Assembly (NCBI RefSeq): GCF_902170305.1
Contig: NZ_CABHWW010000014.1
Span: forward strand, 207,888 to 271,887
Length of the DNA: 64,000 nt
Source: Yersinia alsatica
GTDB lineage: Bacteria; Pseudomonadota; Gammaproteobacteria; Enterobacterales; Enterobacteriaceae
Direction of reading: 5' to 3'
Shown: positions 44,469 to 53,288 of the stretch, in pieces
Position numbering within the stretch: the stretch's first letter is position 1
Layout: every line of letters begins with the position of its first letter
Position numbers and translations under genes: made by a program
The notes under the pieces: model-generated
What the model was told of the DNA's origin: nothing
Database searches by the model: none
What the model saw: only the letters and a program-made list of their open reading frames with translations

Positions 44469-45206
44469 ATGTCGCAATGGTTAAAACGCCGCATTATTGA
44501 TCTCACCGCACCTCTTTCGGAACAAACGCCGGTAATCAAACTACCACCCACTCACGGTCAGGCTTGGTCATTCAAACGTGAAACTATCAGTCACTATGAT
44601 GAGTATGGCGAGGCCTTTTGGTACAACATTTCAATGTCAGAGCATACCGGTACTCATTTTGATGCGCCGATCCACTGGCCCTCGGGCAAAGATGGTCTTG
44701 ATGTGGCTTCTGTGCCTCCTGAGCACCTCATCGTACCCGCGGTGGTGATCGATATGAGCGACAAGTGCAAGGAATCAGCTAATTTTCTCCTTGAGCGTCA
44801 ACATGTTGAAGCATGGATAGATCAATATGGTCCTCTGCCTGAGGGTGGTTGGTTGCTGTATCGCAGTGGCTGGGATGAGAGAGATGGCGATATCGAGGGT
44901 TTTCTCAATAACCGCCATACCCCAGGGATAAGCGTGGAATGTGCCCGCTGGCTAGCACATGAGACATCTATTATTGGTGTCGGCGTTGAAACCGTGGGAA
45001 CCGACGCAGGTCAGGCTGCCAGCTTCGTCCCCCCATTCCCGGTTCACTGGTATTTTCTTGGCGCAGGGAAATACGGTATTACCCAACTCAAAAAGTTGGC
45101 ACAACTGCCTCCTATCGGCATTGACTTGATTATTGCGCCTTTACCTATTGTTGGCGGCACCGGTAGCCCCTGCCGCGTCTTTGCCCTGATCAATAACATT
45201 GTCTAA
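44469..45206 (+). CDS. Cyclase-family metal hydrolase, kynurenine formamidase type (KynB-like)
   Basis: A 245-residue PF04199 protein with the metal signature SEHTGTHFDAPIHWPSG near residue 58 and the conserved N-terminal IIDLTAPLSEQTPV. KynB and isatin hydrolase belong here. Next to a TDO gene, hydrolysis of N-formylkynurenine to kynurenine is the natural reading. The C-terminal VETVGTDAGQAASFVPPFPV and LPPIGIDLIIAPLPIVGGTG are family conserved. SD AGGAGA. Confidence 0.82.
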   Translation: MSQWLKRRIIDLTAPLSEQTPVIKLPPTHGQAWSFKRETISHYDEYGEAFWYNISMSEHTGTHFDAPIHWPSGKDGLDVASVPPEHLIVPAVVIDMSDKCKESANFLLERQHVEAWIDQYGPLPEGGWLLYRSGWDERDGDIEGFLNNRHTPGISVECARWLAHETSIIGVGVETVGTDAGQAASFVPPFPVHWYFLGAGKYGITQLKKLAQLPPIGIDLIIAPLPIVGGTGSPCRVFALINNIV

Positions 45207-45232
45207 TGATTAAAAGTAACAGGAGAATAGTC

Positions 45233-46333
45233 ATGAAGATTCAAAATGTGGTTAAAAAGGGAGTATGGGAAACTGAACGGCGCCAGCTACGCGAAAAGCT
45301 AGCACAACGGGTTAATTATATTCGTCTCGATCTTAATGAGAACTTGCTAGATTTAGATGAAAAGTACTTTAAAGATTTTATTTCAGGGTTAAAACCTGAG
45401 TTGCTATCTGCTTATCCAGATCTGAGTGCTATTTATCAAGAAATGGCAGACTTTGTCGGTGTCGATGAGAACGAGATTATCCTCACTAATGGTTCAGATC
45501 TCGCCGTTAAATGCCTTTATGACGCCTGTATATCGAAAGGCGATCACATACTAATACATGACCCTTGTTATTTGATGTATGAACGTTATGCACAATTTTT
45601 TGAAGCGGAATTAGAAAAAATCCCGATGAATATGGCCTGGAAACCAGATTTGCCATTAATGAAAGCCCAGTTGCGTGATAATACCCGAATGGTGATTCTG
45701 GAGACCCCGAGCGGTTACCTGGGAACACAGGCAGACTTGCAGTCGATCACTGAACTTGCCGCTGAGCTTGATAAGCGAGATATCCTGCTAGTTATTGATG
45801 AGGCTTACCTCTATGTAGCGAATAACAAGAGTGAGCATCTCAGTTTGCTAAAGCAATTTAATAATGTGGTTTTACTACGAACCTTATCCAAAGCATTCGG
45901 TTTGGCAGGTGCGCGGGTTGGCATGGTATTGGCAGCGCCGGAACTTATTCAGCAATTATATAAAGTCAGACCCCTTTACGAAATCAGTGCATTAGCGGGT
46001 GAAGCAGCACAATGGCGCTTACGTAATACTGATTTGTTACAAGAATATCAGGACAATACTCGCAGTAATAAAAACTGGTTAATTAATCAATTAAATCTAT
46101 TAGATATTCAATGCCGAGATGCCGCTGGTAACTTTATTATTGTCCACTTCTCTGACATTTTAGGGAATAACCTATTTGAATTGCTGAAGTCAGAAGGGAT
46201 TTTAATTGGCAAACCTTATGAACTGTCAGCACTAAAACACTGGTGGCGCATTACCGTAGGCAATAAGCAACATTGCGAAATTTTGATTGGAAAACTGGCA
46301 TTACTCAAGTTTTCACAGGTAAATATTTCATGA
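45233..46333 (+). CDS. Class I/II PLP aminotransferase (HisC-like)
   Basis: A 366-residue fold-type I protein. LTNGSDLAVKCLYDACISKG near residue 82 binds PLP phosphate, LLVIDEAYLY near residue 185 holds the Asp-Tyr pair and RTLSKAFGLAGARVGMVL near residue 217 the Schiff-base Lys. It resembles histidinol-phosphate aminotransferases and related decarboxylases, but is not linked to his genes. The ATG at 45233 follows SD AGGAGAA; an upstream in-frame ATG at 45206 lacks an SD. Substrate unknown. Confidence 0.8.
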   Translation: MKIQNVVKKGVWETERRQLREKLAQRVNYIRLDLNENLLDLDEKYFKDFISGLKPELLSAYPDLSAIYQEMADFVGVDENEIILTNGSDLAVKCLYDACISKGDHILIHDPCYLMYERYAQFFEAELEKIPMNMAWKPDLPLMKAQLRDNTRMVILETPSGYLGTQADLQSITELAAELDKRDILLVIDEAYLYVANNKSEHLSLLKQFNNVVLLRTLSKAFGLAGARVGMVLAAPELIQQLYKVRPLYEISALAGEAAQWRLRNTDLLQEYQDNTRSNKNWLINQLNLLDIQCRDAAGNFIIVHFSDILGNNLFELLKSEGILIGKPYELSALKHWWRITVGNKQHCEILIGKLALLKFSQVNIS

Positions 46334-46372
46334 GAAAAATTAAATAAACAATAATTAAAGGATTAAATAACA

Positions 46373-46843
46373 ATGAAAAATAAGAGTCTGGCTAAACCTG
46401 TTGGTATTAATCATATATCGCTAGTTGTCGGTAATATCGCTGAGGCTGTGGCATTCTATGGTGGTTTCCTCGACATTGAAGTGGTGTATGAGGATCAATC
46501 TGGCATTCCTCGCTCAGAACTTGCCTCCATAGAAATGGGCGATCAGTTTATTGCTCTAACTTGTGGGAAAAAAGAAAGAAATGATGTTGACCATCATGTT
46601 GGTCTGGTCGTCAGTGATAAAGAACGGGTGCGTGAATGCGTAACTGATTTAGGTATTTCACTTCTGCCAGGACCGACATTTACCTTCCTTGACCCTTGGG
46701 GTAATCGTATTGAGATCGTCTCCTACCAACATATTATGTTTACCAAGTTGCCAGGGATATTGGAAAAAATGGAGCTCTCTAGCTTAGAAAAAAATGATAA
46801 CGCGGTGGCTAAACTGCGTAAGAAAGGGTTTATTCCTTCGTAA
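46373..46843 (+). CDS. VOC-superfamily (glyoxalase/dioxygenase-like) protein
   Basis: A 156-residue single VOC unit. Metal-ligand positions are kept: His in GINHISLVVGNI, His in VDHHVGLVV, and Glu in NRIEIVSYQ. It could be a ring-cleaving dioxygenase, an epimerase-like enzyme, or a resistance protein of the fosfomycin/bleomycin type. SD AAAGGA. It lies between an aminotransferase and two ATP-grasp genes. Confidence 0.78.
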   Translation: MKNKSLAKPVGINHISLVVGNIAEAVAFYGGFLDIEVVYEDQSGIPRSELASIEMGDQFIALTCGKKERNDVDHHVGLVVSDKERVRECVTDLGISLLPGPTFTFLDPWGNRIEIVSYQHIMFTKLPGILEKMELSSLEKNDNAVAKLRKKGFIPS

Positions 46844-46877
46844 CGTGCAGAGTGCCCAATTAAATAAGGAGTTAAAT

Positions 46878-48152
46878 ATGCCCTTAAGAATAGCGTTGAT
46901 ACACCCCACTCTTGGGGTACCGTTTATTTTTGACATCGCATCCCGAAATGGCATTGAACTGATCGTCATTTCCCCTGACGATACCGCAGAGGCGGAAGCT
47001 TTCCCTGCTGTCATTGGTTGTGAGTTTTTACCTATTTATGATGCACCCGAACAGGCGCTTACTTCACTCGAGGCGCTACATAAGAAATGGAATTTTGATG
47101 GCATCATGTCAGTAAAAGAACCCTCCGTAGTATGGACAGCAGCCGCGGCAAACCGACTAGGTTTACCGGGAATATCCCCAGATGCAGCCATGGCCGCCCG
47201 CGATAAATCTATGATGCGTAGATTATTTGAGGAAGCGGGGTTAACTGTGCCACGTAATATCACCCTGGAGCATAGCAATGAACTTGAACACTGCCGGTCA
47301 CTGACGTTTCCCTGCATAGTTAAACCAAGCTCTGGCCTTAATAGTGCTGGAGTTCAGTTAGTTCAGGACTTTGCACAATTGTGCAACGCATTTACTTATG
47401 TGGAGCAGTTAAATCAGGATGTTTATCGGCACCTATCTTGGCATCAATCTGGCAATTTTGCCAAAGTTCTGATAGAGGAGTTTATTAATGGGCCTGAGTT
47501 TGTAGTGGAATTGTTCGCGGTTGATGGGGAAGTTCATGCGTTAAATTGCGGCTATAAGGGCATACCGCAAGGTCCCTATTTCGAAGAGTCAGTTTATCTG
47601 TGCCCCCCTGACGTTGAGCCAACACTGATAACCAACATCCAGCATACTGCTATCGCGGGTATGAAAGCATTAGGATTAACGAATGGACCGGGACATTGTG
47701 AGCTGCGACTTAATCATGAAGGGACACCGATAATTCTGGAAATTGGCGCTCGCCTGGGTGGGGCAGGTTGTGCTCATTTTAACGTTGAAGCATCAAATAG
47801 AATCGACTTTATTGGCCTTTATTTTCACTGGTTGACCAACACTTTGACACCTGAAAATTGGCCACCTGATACCACCGGGTTATCGAAAGCGGCTAGTAGC
47901 TGGATTATGCCTCTGGGAGGTTCAGGCGTGCTGCTCTCTATTAAAGGATTGGATGCGGTCAACAAGCATCCAGATACACGCTATATTCTTGATTTTTCCC
48001 ATCCTGGAAAACATTACCGGCCATATCCTGATTTCGACGGTTTCTTGATCATCGTATTTGGCCAACATAATTCGCCCCAAATGGGTGAGGAGTATTTCAA
48101 ATTTCTCGAGAGCACACTTAAAACGCATTGGGGCCAACAACATGTTAAATAA
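46878..48152 (+). CDS. ATP-grasp carboxylate-amine ligase 2
   Basis: A 424-residue ATP-grasp protein with an N-terminal Rossmann-like preATP domain (RIALIHPTLGVPFIFDI), FPCIVKPSSGLNSAGVQLVQ near residue 148, VLIEEFINGPEFVVELFAVD near residue 198, and the Mg-binding GTPIILEIGARLGGAG near residue 288. This resembles L-amino-acid ligases that make dipeptides. The start at 46878 has SD AAGGAG. It overlaps the third ATP-grasp gene by 11 nt. Confidence 0.85.
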   Translation: MPLRIALIHPTLGVPFIFDIASRNGIELIVISPDDTAEAEAFPAVIGCEFLPIYDAPEQALTSLEALHKKWNFDGIMSVKEPSVVWTAAAANRLGLPGISPDAAMAARDKSMMRRLFEEAGLTVPRNITLEHSNELEHCRSLTFPCIVKPSSGLNSAGVQLVQDFAQLCNAFTYVEQLNQDVYRHLSWHQSGNFAKVLIEEFINGPEFVVELFAVDGEVHALNCGYKGIPQGPYFEESVYLCPPDVEPTLITNIQHTAIAGMKALGLTNGPGHCELRLNHEGTPIILEIGARLGGAGCAHFNVEASNRIDFIGLYFHWLTNTLTPENWPPDTTGLSKAASSWIMPLGGSGVLLSIKGLDAVNKHPDTRYILDFSHPGKHYRPYPDFDGFLIIVFGQHNSPQMGEEYFKFLESTLKTHWGQQHVK

Positions 48153-49371
48153 AAATGATCACTCCATTGAAAAAATGCTGCTGATAATTGGCTATGGAAT
48201 GGATTCGCCGGATACCTTAAAACGAATCAATGATACCGGGCTAAAATTCGTATTTGTGCAGAGAAAAGAGTTACTCGATATTCATGCACTATCTGCGACA
48301 AGTGATATTGTTATAACAGATTATCTTGCGGAAAGTTTTCTGCCACTCGCTGATAGTTTGCATCAGCACTGGAATTTTTTCTCGGTATTATCCCTTACCG
48401 AGGCTGGTGTTGAAATTGCGGCGAAATTAAACATTCGTTGGGGAAAGCCAAGTACATCGCTAGAGTCAATATATTATTTAAAGAATAAAGGTGCCATGCG
48501 AGCATTGCTTAATAAGCATTATTTTAGTCCGGTACATTATGCTGTTTGTGCTAACGGTCAGCAGTTAGTGAATTTTATTAGTGCTAATGGTCTTCCTGTC
48601 ATTATAAAACCTATTGATGGTAGCGGTAGTATGGGAGTGCAGTTAATTACACAAAATGAGATGCTGGCTGATATAGTCAATAATATTGATTCAGGTCGGG
48701 GCGATTATATCGTTGAAGAGTTTATTGATGGCCCAGAATACAGTATTGAATGCTTTAGCTTTAATGGTCAGCACAAAGTGGTGACCATTACTGAAAAAAT
48801 TTCAGTAGAAGAATTTGTCGAAGTTGGACACATGGTACCAGCAAGACTGGCACCTGACGTGGAGCAGCAGGCCCAAGTGATGGCATCACAGTTTCTGAAT
48901 ATTATTGGGCTGAGCAACGGACCATCCCATACTGAATTTAAAGTAAGCTCGAAGGGGATTAGGATTATTGAGTCACATAATCGTATTGCTGGCGGAAATG
49001 TAGGTAAACTGATCAAAAGAGTTTTCGATATTGATATGATTCAGTTATCAGCACTATGGGCTGCAAGAGAAATCACACCTGACTATTTAAACGATAAAAC
49101 TGCACAAGGTGTCGCTATTGTCAGATTCCTAGTATTGCCTCCCGGTAAAGTTAAAAGGGTACAGGGATTTGAGAAAATAAAAAGTGATGAGTACAATGAG
49201 GTTGTTGAAACCAAAATTAATTACTCTGAAGGTGATGAAATTCCAGCCTTGGAAGGCAATTCAAGACGTTCAGGTTATATCATCTTGCATGGTTCGGAAG
49301 CCGCTCAGATTTTAGAAAGATCCATGGCTTTAATTAAGAGCATAAAAGTAGATATAGTAGTTAACAGCTAG
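48142..49371 (+). CDS. ATP-grasp carboxylate-amine ligase 3
   Basis: A 409-residue ATP-grasp protein: LPVIIKPIDGSGSMGVQLIT near residue 152, YIVEEFIDGPEYSIECFSFN near residue 190, and the metal-binding GIRIIESHNRIAGGNVGK near residue 272, where the common EINxR/EIxxR form is ESHNR. The start overlaps the previous gene by 11 nt. Last gene of the cluster. The following 165 bp hold no gene I can support and no clear terminator. Confidence 0.84.
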   Translation: MLNKNDHSIEKMLLIIGYGMDSPDTLKRINDTGLKFVFVQRKELLDIHALSATSDIVITDYLAESFLPLADSLHQHWNFFSVLSLTEAGVEIAAKLNIRWGKPSTSLESIYYLKNKGAMRALLNKHYFSPVHYAVCANGQQLVNFISANGLPVIIKPIDGSGSMGVQLITQNEMLADIVNNIDSGRGDYIVEEFIDGPEYSIECFSFNGQHKVVTITEKISVEEFVEVGHMVPARLAPDVEQQAQVMASQFLNIIGLSNGPSHTEFKVSSKGIRIIESHNRIAGGNVGKLIKRVFDIDMIQLSALWAAREITPDYLNDKTAQGVAIVRFLVLPPGKVKRVQGFEKIKSDEYNEVVETKINYSEGDEIPALEGNSRRSGYIILHGSEAAQILERSMALIKSIKVDIVVNS

Positions 49372-49536
49372 CGATCAGCTTCAGTGGTAGCCTGACTCCG
49401 TGGGTGAATGGGCGAGCCTGTAAATAGATTCGTGGTTTGCCGATCCGAGTGGCACATCGAGAGCGCTTGGGTTGCCCCAAACGCATCACGATCAAAACAG
49501 CTTGTTCAACCACATCAGGCACCATTCACTTATGCA

Positions 49537-50385
49537 CTACAGACGGTCAAAATCTGCTGCATCATGGCGTTCTGGTAACTGTTCTTCTGGCGCGCCCCAA
49601 GTACGATTGACTATGCGGCCACGCTGTACCGCAGGCCGCTTCGCAATGGCCTCCGTCCAGCGGATAAGATGGGGATAGGACTTCACATCGAGGAATTCCC
49701 CAGCTTCATATTGCAAGCCCAGCACCAAATTGCCATACCATGGCCAGATCGCGATATCGGCAATTGAGTACTCGTCACCGGCAATATACGGGTGCGTTTT
49801 GAGCTGGGTATTGAGCAAGTCGAGCTGCCGCTTGGCTTCCATGGTGAAACGGTCAATAGCGTACTCAATTTTCACCGGGGCATAGTGATAGAAATGGCCA
49901 AAACCACCGCCCAAATAAGGTGCTGCTCCTTGTAACCAAAACAGCCAATTCAGTGCTTCGGTTCGGCCAGCGTGTGACTTAGGTAAGAAGTGGCCAAATT
50001 TATCCGCCAAATACAGCAGAATGGCGCCAGACTCAAATACCCTGACTGGCGGGGTCGTCGAATAGTCCATTAGGGCAGGGATCTTTGAATTCGGATTGAC
50101 GGCAACAAAACCACTTGAGAACTGATCACCTTCACCGATACGAATCAAGTGGGCATCATATTCCGCCCCTTTTTCGCCCAATGCCAATAACTCCTCCAGC
50201 AGAATAGTGACCTTCTGACCATTCGGCGTACCCATGGAATAGAGTTGCAACGGGTGTTTGCCAACAGGTAGCTCAGCTTCATATCGAGCCCCCGCTGTTG
50301 GGCGATTGATTTTGGACCACACACCGCCGCTGGCACTGTTTTCCGTCCAGACTTTGGGTGGTTGGTATTCGTTATCTTTCATCAT
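49537..50385 (-). CDS. yghU: Glutathione S-transferase-family disulfide reductase YghU
   Basis: A 282-residue GST-like protein collinear with E. coli YghU (288 residues). It has LPVGKHPLQLYSMGTPNGQK and VAVNPNSKIPALMDYS in the thioredoxin-fold N-terminal domain, and LQGAAPYLGGGFGHFYHYAP in the helical domain. YghU-type Nu-class GSTs bind two glutathiones and reduce organic hydroperoxides and disulfides. SD AAGG before the ATG. Its convergent position marks the return to core genome. Confidence 0.92.
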   Translation of the reverse strand: MMKDNEYQPPKVWTENSASGGVWSKINRPTAGARYEAELPVGKHPLQLYSMGTPNGQKVTILLEELLALGEKGAEYDAHLIRIGEGDQFSSGFVAVNPNSKIPALMDYSTTPPVRVFESGAILLYLADKFGHFLPKSHAGRTEALNWLFWLQGAAPYLGGGFGHFYHYAPVKIEYAIDRFTMEAKRQLDLLNTQLKTHPYIAGDEYSIADIAIWPWYGNLVLGLQYEAGEFLDVKSYPHLIRWTEAIAKRPAVQRGRIVNRTWGAPEEQLPERHDAADFDRL

Positions 50386-50543
50386 GGATTACCTTATTTG
50401 AGAATGAAGACGAACTTAATAATACTCAGAATCAGTATGCACCAATCATAGAGAATAACAGGGATAATATTTCTGTCATTCAGGCTCCCTATAGTTAGGT
50501 TGCTTTTTACCTTTGGGCAATAACAATAATTAGGGAACTTAAC

Positions 50544-51890
50544 ATGAAGATGACCACATTTCGGTTGGCACTGCTAGCCAGCAGCATCGCGTTCAGTACC
50601 TCTTTATGGGCGCAGGCTGTTGAGGTGCCCGCCACTCTGGCCGGGCATGCCGTATTACCGGTGAAATCAGCCGTGGCGACACCACTGGATGCCCCCGCAG
50701 ACTTACAAGAAAGTGGTAAATACACCAGTGGCCAACGGGTTAGCGCATTGGGGACTGTGGCGGGCAAATCTGCCGACCGGCTAACAGGTCTTGGACTGCC
50801 GATTAAAGGGCAACCGCTGCAAGGGCATTCAGGAATAAAGCATATGCCCGATGGCACCTATTGGGTGCTGACGGACAATGGATTTGGCAGTAAAGCCAAC
50901 TCACCAGATGCCATGCTGTATCTCAATCACTACAATATTGATTTCAAGAATGGCAGTGTGACGCCGCTGCAAACCGTGTTTTTGCACGATCCAGATAAAA
51001 AAGTGCCTTTCCATATCATCAATGAGAGTACTGAAAAACGCTATTTAACCGGCAGCGATTTTGATCCCGAAAGCTTCCAATTTGCTGATGATGCCCTGTG
51101 GATTGGCGAAGAATTTGGCCCCTATCTGATTAAAGCCGACCTCAATGGCAAGGTGCTGGAAGTGTTCGAGACTCAGGTTGATGGCAAAATAGTGAAATCG
51201 CCGGACAACCCAACACTGACATTGCCAGGCGCCCCGGACGGGAAGCAGAATTTCCAGGTGGCGCGCTCTAAAGGCTTTGAAGGCATGGCGGTTTCACCGG
51301 ATGGCAGCAAATTGTATCCGATGCTGGAAGGGGCGCTGTGGCAGGATGAAAAGTTTGAGAATGTGGCGGGCAATCGCTATCTGCGCGTGTTGGAGTTTGA
51401 TGTCAAACAGCAGAAGTGGACCGGGCGCAGCTGGCAATATGTGCTGGAAGATAACCAGAATGCCATTGGTGATTTCAATATGATTGATGCGACACATGGA
51501 TTAGTCATCGAACGCGATAATGGCGAGGGTACGGCGGATAAAGCCTGTGCGGCGGGGGCAGCAACAGCAAATTGCTTCAGTCAGATAGCCAAGTTTAAAC
51601 GTGTCTACAAAATTGCGTTTTCTGATGACAACGTCGGCAAACCGGTGGATAAACTGGCCTACATTGATTTAATGAACATTCAGGATCCGCAGCATCTGGC
51701 GCGTAAGCCGCTCAATAATGGCGTACTGACATTCCCCTTCTTTACCATTGAAAACGTTGATGTGGTGGATGGCAGCCATATCATTGTTGGCAATGATAAT
51801 AACTTCCCATTTTCCTCCAGTCGCCAACCCAATGAAGCCGATGATAACGAATTCATTCTGTTGGACGTAAAACAGTTATTGAGTCAGTAA
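50544..51890 (+). CDS. Secreted phytase-like esterase-family protein (PF13449)
   Basis: A 448-residue secreted protein: signal peptide ~1-23 (LALLASSIAFSTSLWAQA). The core has GHSGIKHMPDGTYWVLTDNGFG near residue 92 (split: GHSGIKHMPDG, YWVLTDNGFG), IGEEFGPYLIKAD near residue 190 and SKGFEGMAVSPDGSKLYPM near residue 245, typical of the beta-propeller phytase-like esterases. Substrate is not known; periplasmic phosphate-ester hydrolysis is often assumed. SD AGGGAA. Full length. Confidence 0.83.
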   Translation: MKMTTFRLALLASSIAFSTSLWAQAVEVPATLAGHAVLPVKSAVATPLDAPADLQESGKYTSGQRVSALGTVAGKSADRLTGLGLPIKGQPLQGHSGIKHMPDGTYWVLTDNGFGSKANSPDAMLYLNHYNIDFKNGSVTPLQTVFLHDPDKKVPFHIINESTEKRYLTGSDFDPESFQFADDALWIGEEFGPYLIKADLNGKVLEVFETQVDGKIVKSPDNPTLTLPGAPDGKQNFQVARSKGFEGMAVSPDGSKLYPMLEGALWQDEKFENVAGNRYLRVLEFDVKQQKWTGRSWQYVLEDNQNAIGDFNMIDATHGLVIERDNGEGTADKACAAGAATANCFSQIAKFKRVYKIAFSDDNVGKPVDKLAYIDLMNIQDPQHLARKPLNNGVLTFPFFTIENVDVVDGSHIIVGNDNNFPFSSSRQPNEADDNEFILLDVKQLLSQ

Positions 51891-51950
51891 CCGCCCACAA
51901 GATAATTTTCGACGGGTTAGGGGAGCATCATGATGTCCACTAAACTGGCA

Positions 51951-53129
51951 TTATGATGCTTCATACAGCACTTTTGATGCTTCTGCGACTTGGCGCTTGA
52001 GGAGGTTGAGGGTCTTAGATAACAGGTTTTCTTGTTCTTTGAACCAGCCATCTTTATCTGGCAATGAAGTTGCCAGCCGCCAGGATTCTTCTTTCTCCAA
52101 TGCATCTAGCTCATGCAGCATTGCATCAATTTGATGTCTGACTTCGCTAATTTTTCGACGTAATCGCTCAAGATCATCAATAAGGTCACTCGCCATTAGC
52201 GGCTCAAGCCCTTGTTTTAAGCTCTCCAGCAGAGTATGAATGGCAGAAAAATCACCTCGTTGGCGAGCTTGGTTAAGCTGCACCATAAGCTGATGGGCTT
52301 TTTCTTTAAATTCATCCGCGACTAAATCGGGATGACACAGCCGGCTGGCTTGCCGCCATAGGCGTTTTAATTCTTGCCGTTGGTCAGCGGAGAGCTTGCG
52401 CTCATTGTCGTGCCGCTGTTCAGCATCATTTTGCTGTTCCTGATAACTCTCGTACTTCTCTTTGGCTTCTTCACGGGCTTGACGGGTTGATTCGGTATTA
52501 CGGGTGTTAAACCCCTTTTCCAGTTCTTGGATCTCCGCCAGTAATGCCGTGACCAACTCAGTTTGTTGCTGAATTTGTTGACGTATTGCAACGGTTTCAT
52601 GGGAAAGGGAAGAGAGCCCCAGCCAGCGCTGTTTTAGCAACGTCAGCTCATCAATGGCTTGAGAAATATACTGCTGACAATTGCGATAATCGCGCTCTCG
52701 ACGGCGGGCCTCCGCTTCTGCTTTACGCAAAGTACTTTCCGCCAACTGTTTGCGCAGATGGAGTATTTGCTTGGTTAAAGGGCCAAGACGCACCAGATAG
52801 AGATCGTTGAAATCATCCAGTAACTGAATACGTTCATTCCGCTTATCGATGAGCTCGCGTAACTGTTCCTCCAGCGCTTTCAACTCAAGTTTACAGGCGG
52901 CCAACTCAAGATCCTGCCACTGGGTTACCGACTGTTTATTGATCAGCCATGCAGAAATAGCGTCCAGTGCTGCGGTGAATTTCCCTTGTTCAATCGCCAC
53001 GGCAATAAATGTCAGTACGGCATCCTGAGATTCACTTTTAAGGTAAGGAAGTTGATGGCGGATTATTTCGTCATCTTCAAGCTCAATCGCACTTTTAATG
53101 ATCTCCAGCCGTTTAATGAGTTTTTTCAT
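51951..53129 (-). CDS. Coiled-coil protein with C-terminal J-domain-like motif
   Basis: A 392-residue, very charged, mostly helical protein with long coiled-coil stretches (ALEEQLRELIDKRNERIQLL; AEARRRERDYRNCQQYISQA). Residues ~250-300 look like a J domain: QRQELKRLWRQASRLCHPDL carries the HPD tripeptide near 265, followed by a helix with HQLMVQLNQARQRGD. This suggests a DnaK co-chaperone of a DnaJ-C type, with the J domain internal. Specific role unknown. SD is weak. Confidence 0.68.
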   Translation of the reverse strand: MKKLIKRLEIIKSAIELEDDEIIRHQLPYLKSESQDAVLTFIAVAIEQGKFTAALDAISAWLINKQSVTQWQDLELAACKLELKALEEQLRELIDKRNERIQLLDDFNDLYLVRLGPLTKQILHLRKQLAESTLRKAEAEARRRERDYRNCQQYISQAIDELTLLKQRWLGLSSLSHETVAIRQQIQQQTELVTALLAEIQELEKGFNTRNTESTRQAREEAKEKYESYQEQQNDAEQRHDNERKLSADQRQELKRLWRQASRLCHPDLVADEFKEKAHQLMVQLNQARQRGDFSAIHTLLESLKQGLEPLMASDLIDDLERLRRKISEVRHQIDAMLHELDALEKEESWRLATSLPDKDGWFKEQENLLSKTLNLLKRQVAEASKVLYEAS

Positions 53130-53288
53130 AAATATCGGATTTGCTAATGACGTAGGCAGAATACCTACATACTAAACAACGGCTTCCCATTGTTCCAGAT
53201 GAATGAGGGCTGATTTCATCTGGATAACAAGATAGTTATCTGGGCATGAGCGATAAATCACACTCGGCCCAAGGAAAGAGGAGAAATA

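Noticed and set aside
34185..49371. Cluster read as an ordinary tryptophan/NAD-type catabolic operon
   Set aside because: Three ATP-grasp ligases, an MFS exporter, a B12 mutase pair and a second TDO-like protein do not belong to catabolism; no 3-hydroxyanthranilate dioxygenase or quinolinate gene is present.
49372..49536. GC-richer stretch after the last ATP-grasp gene looking like a scar of a mobile element
   Set aside because: No transposase or integrase motif could be read in any frame and no direct repeat with the left border was found.
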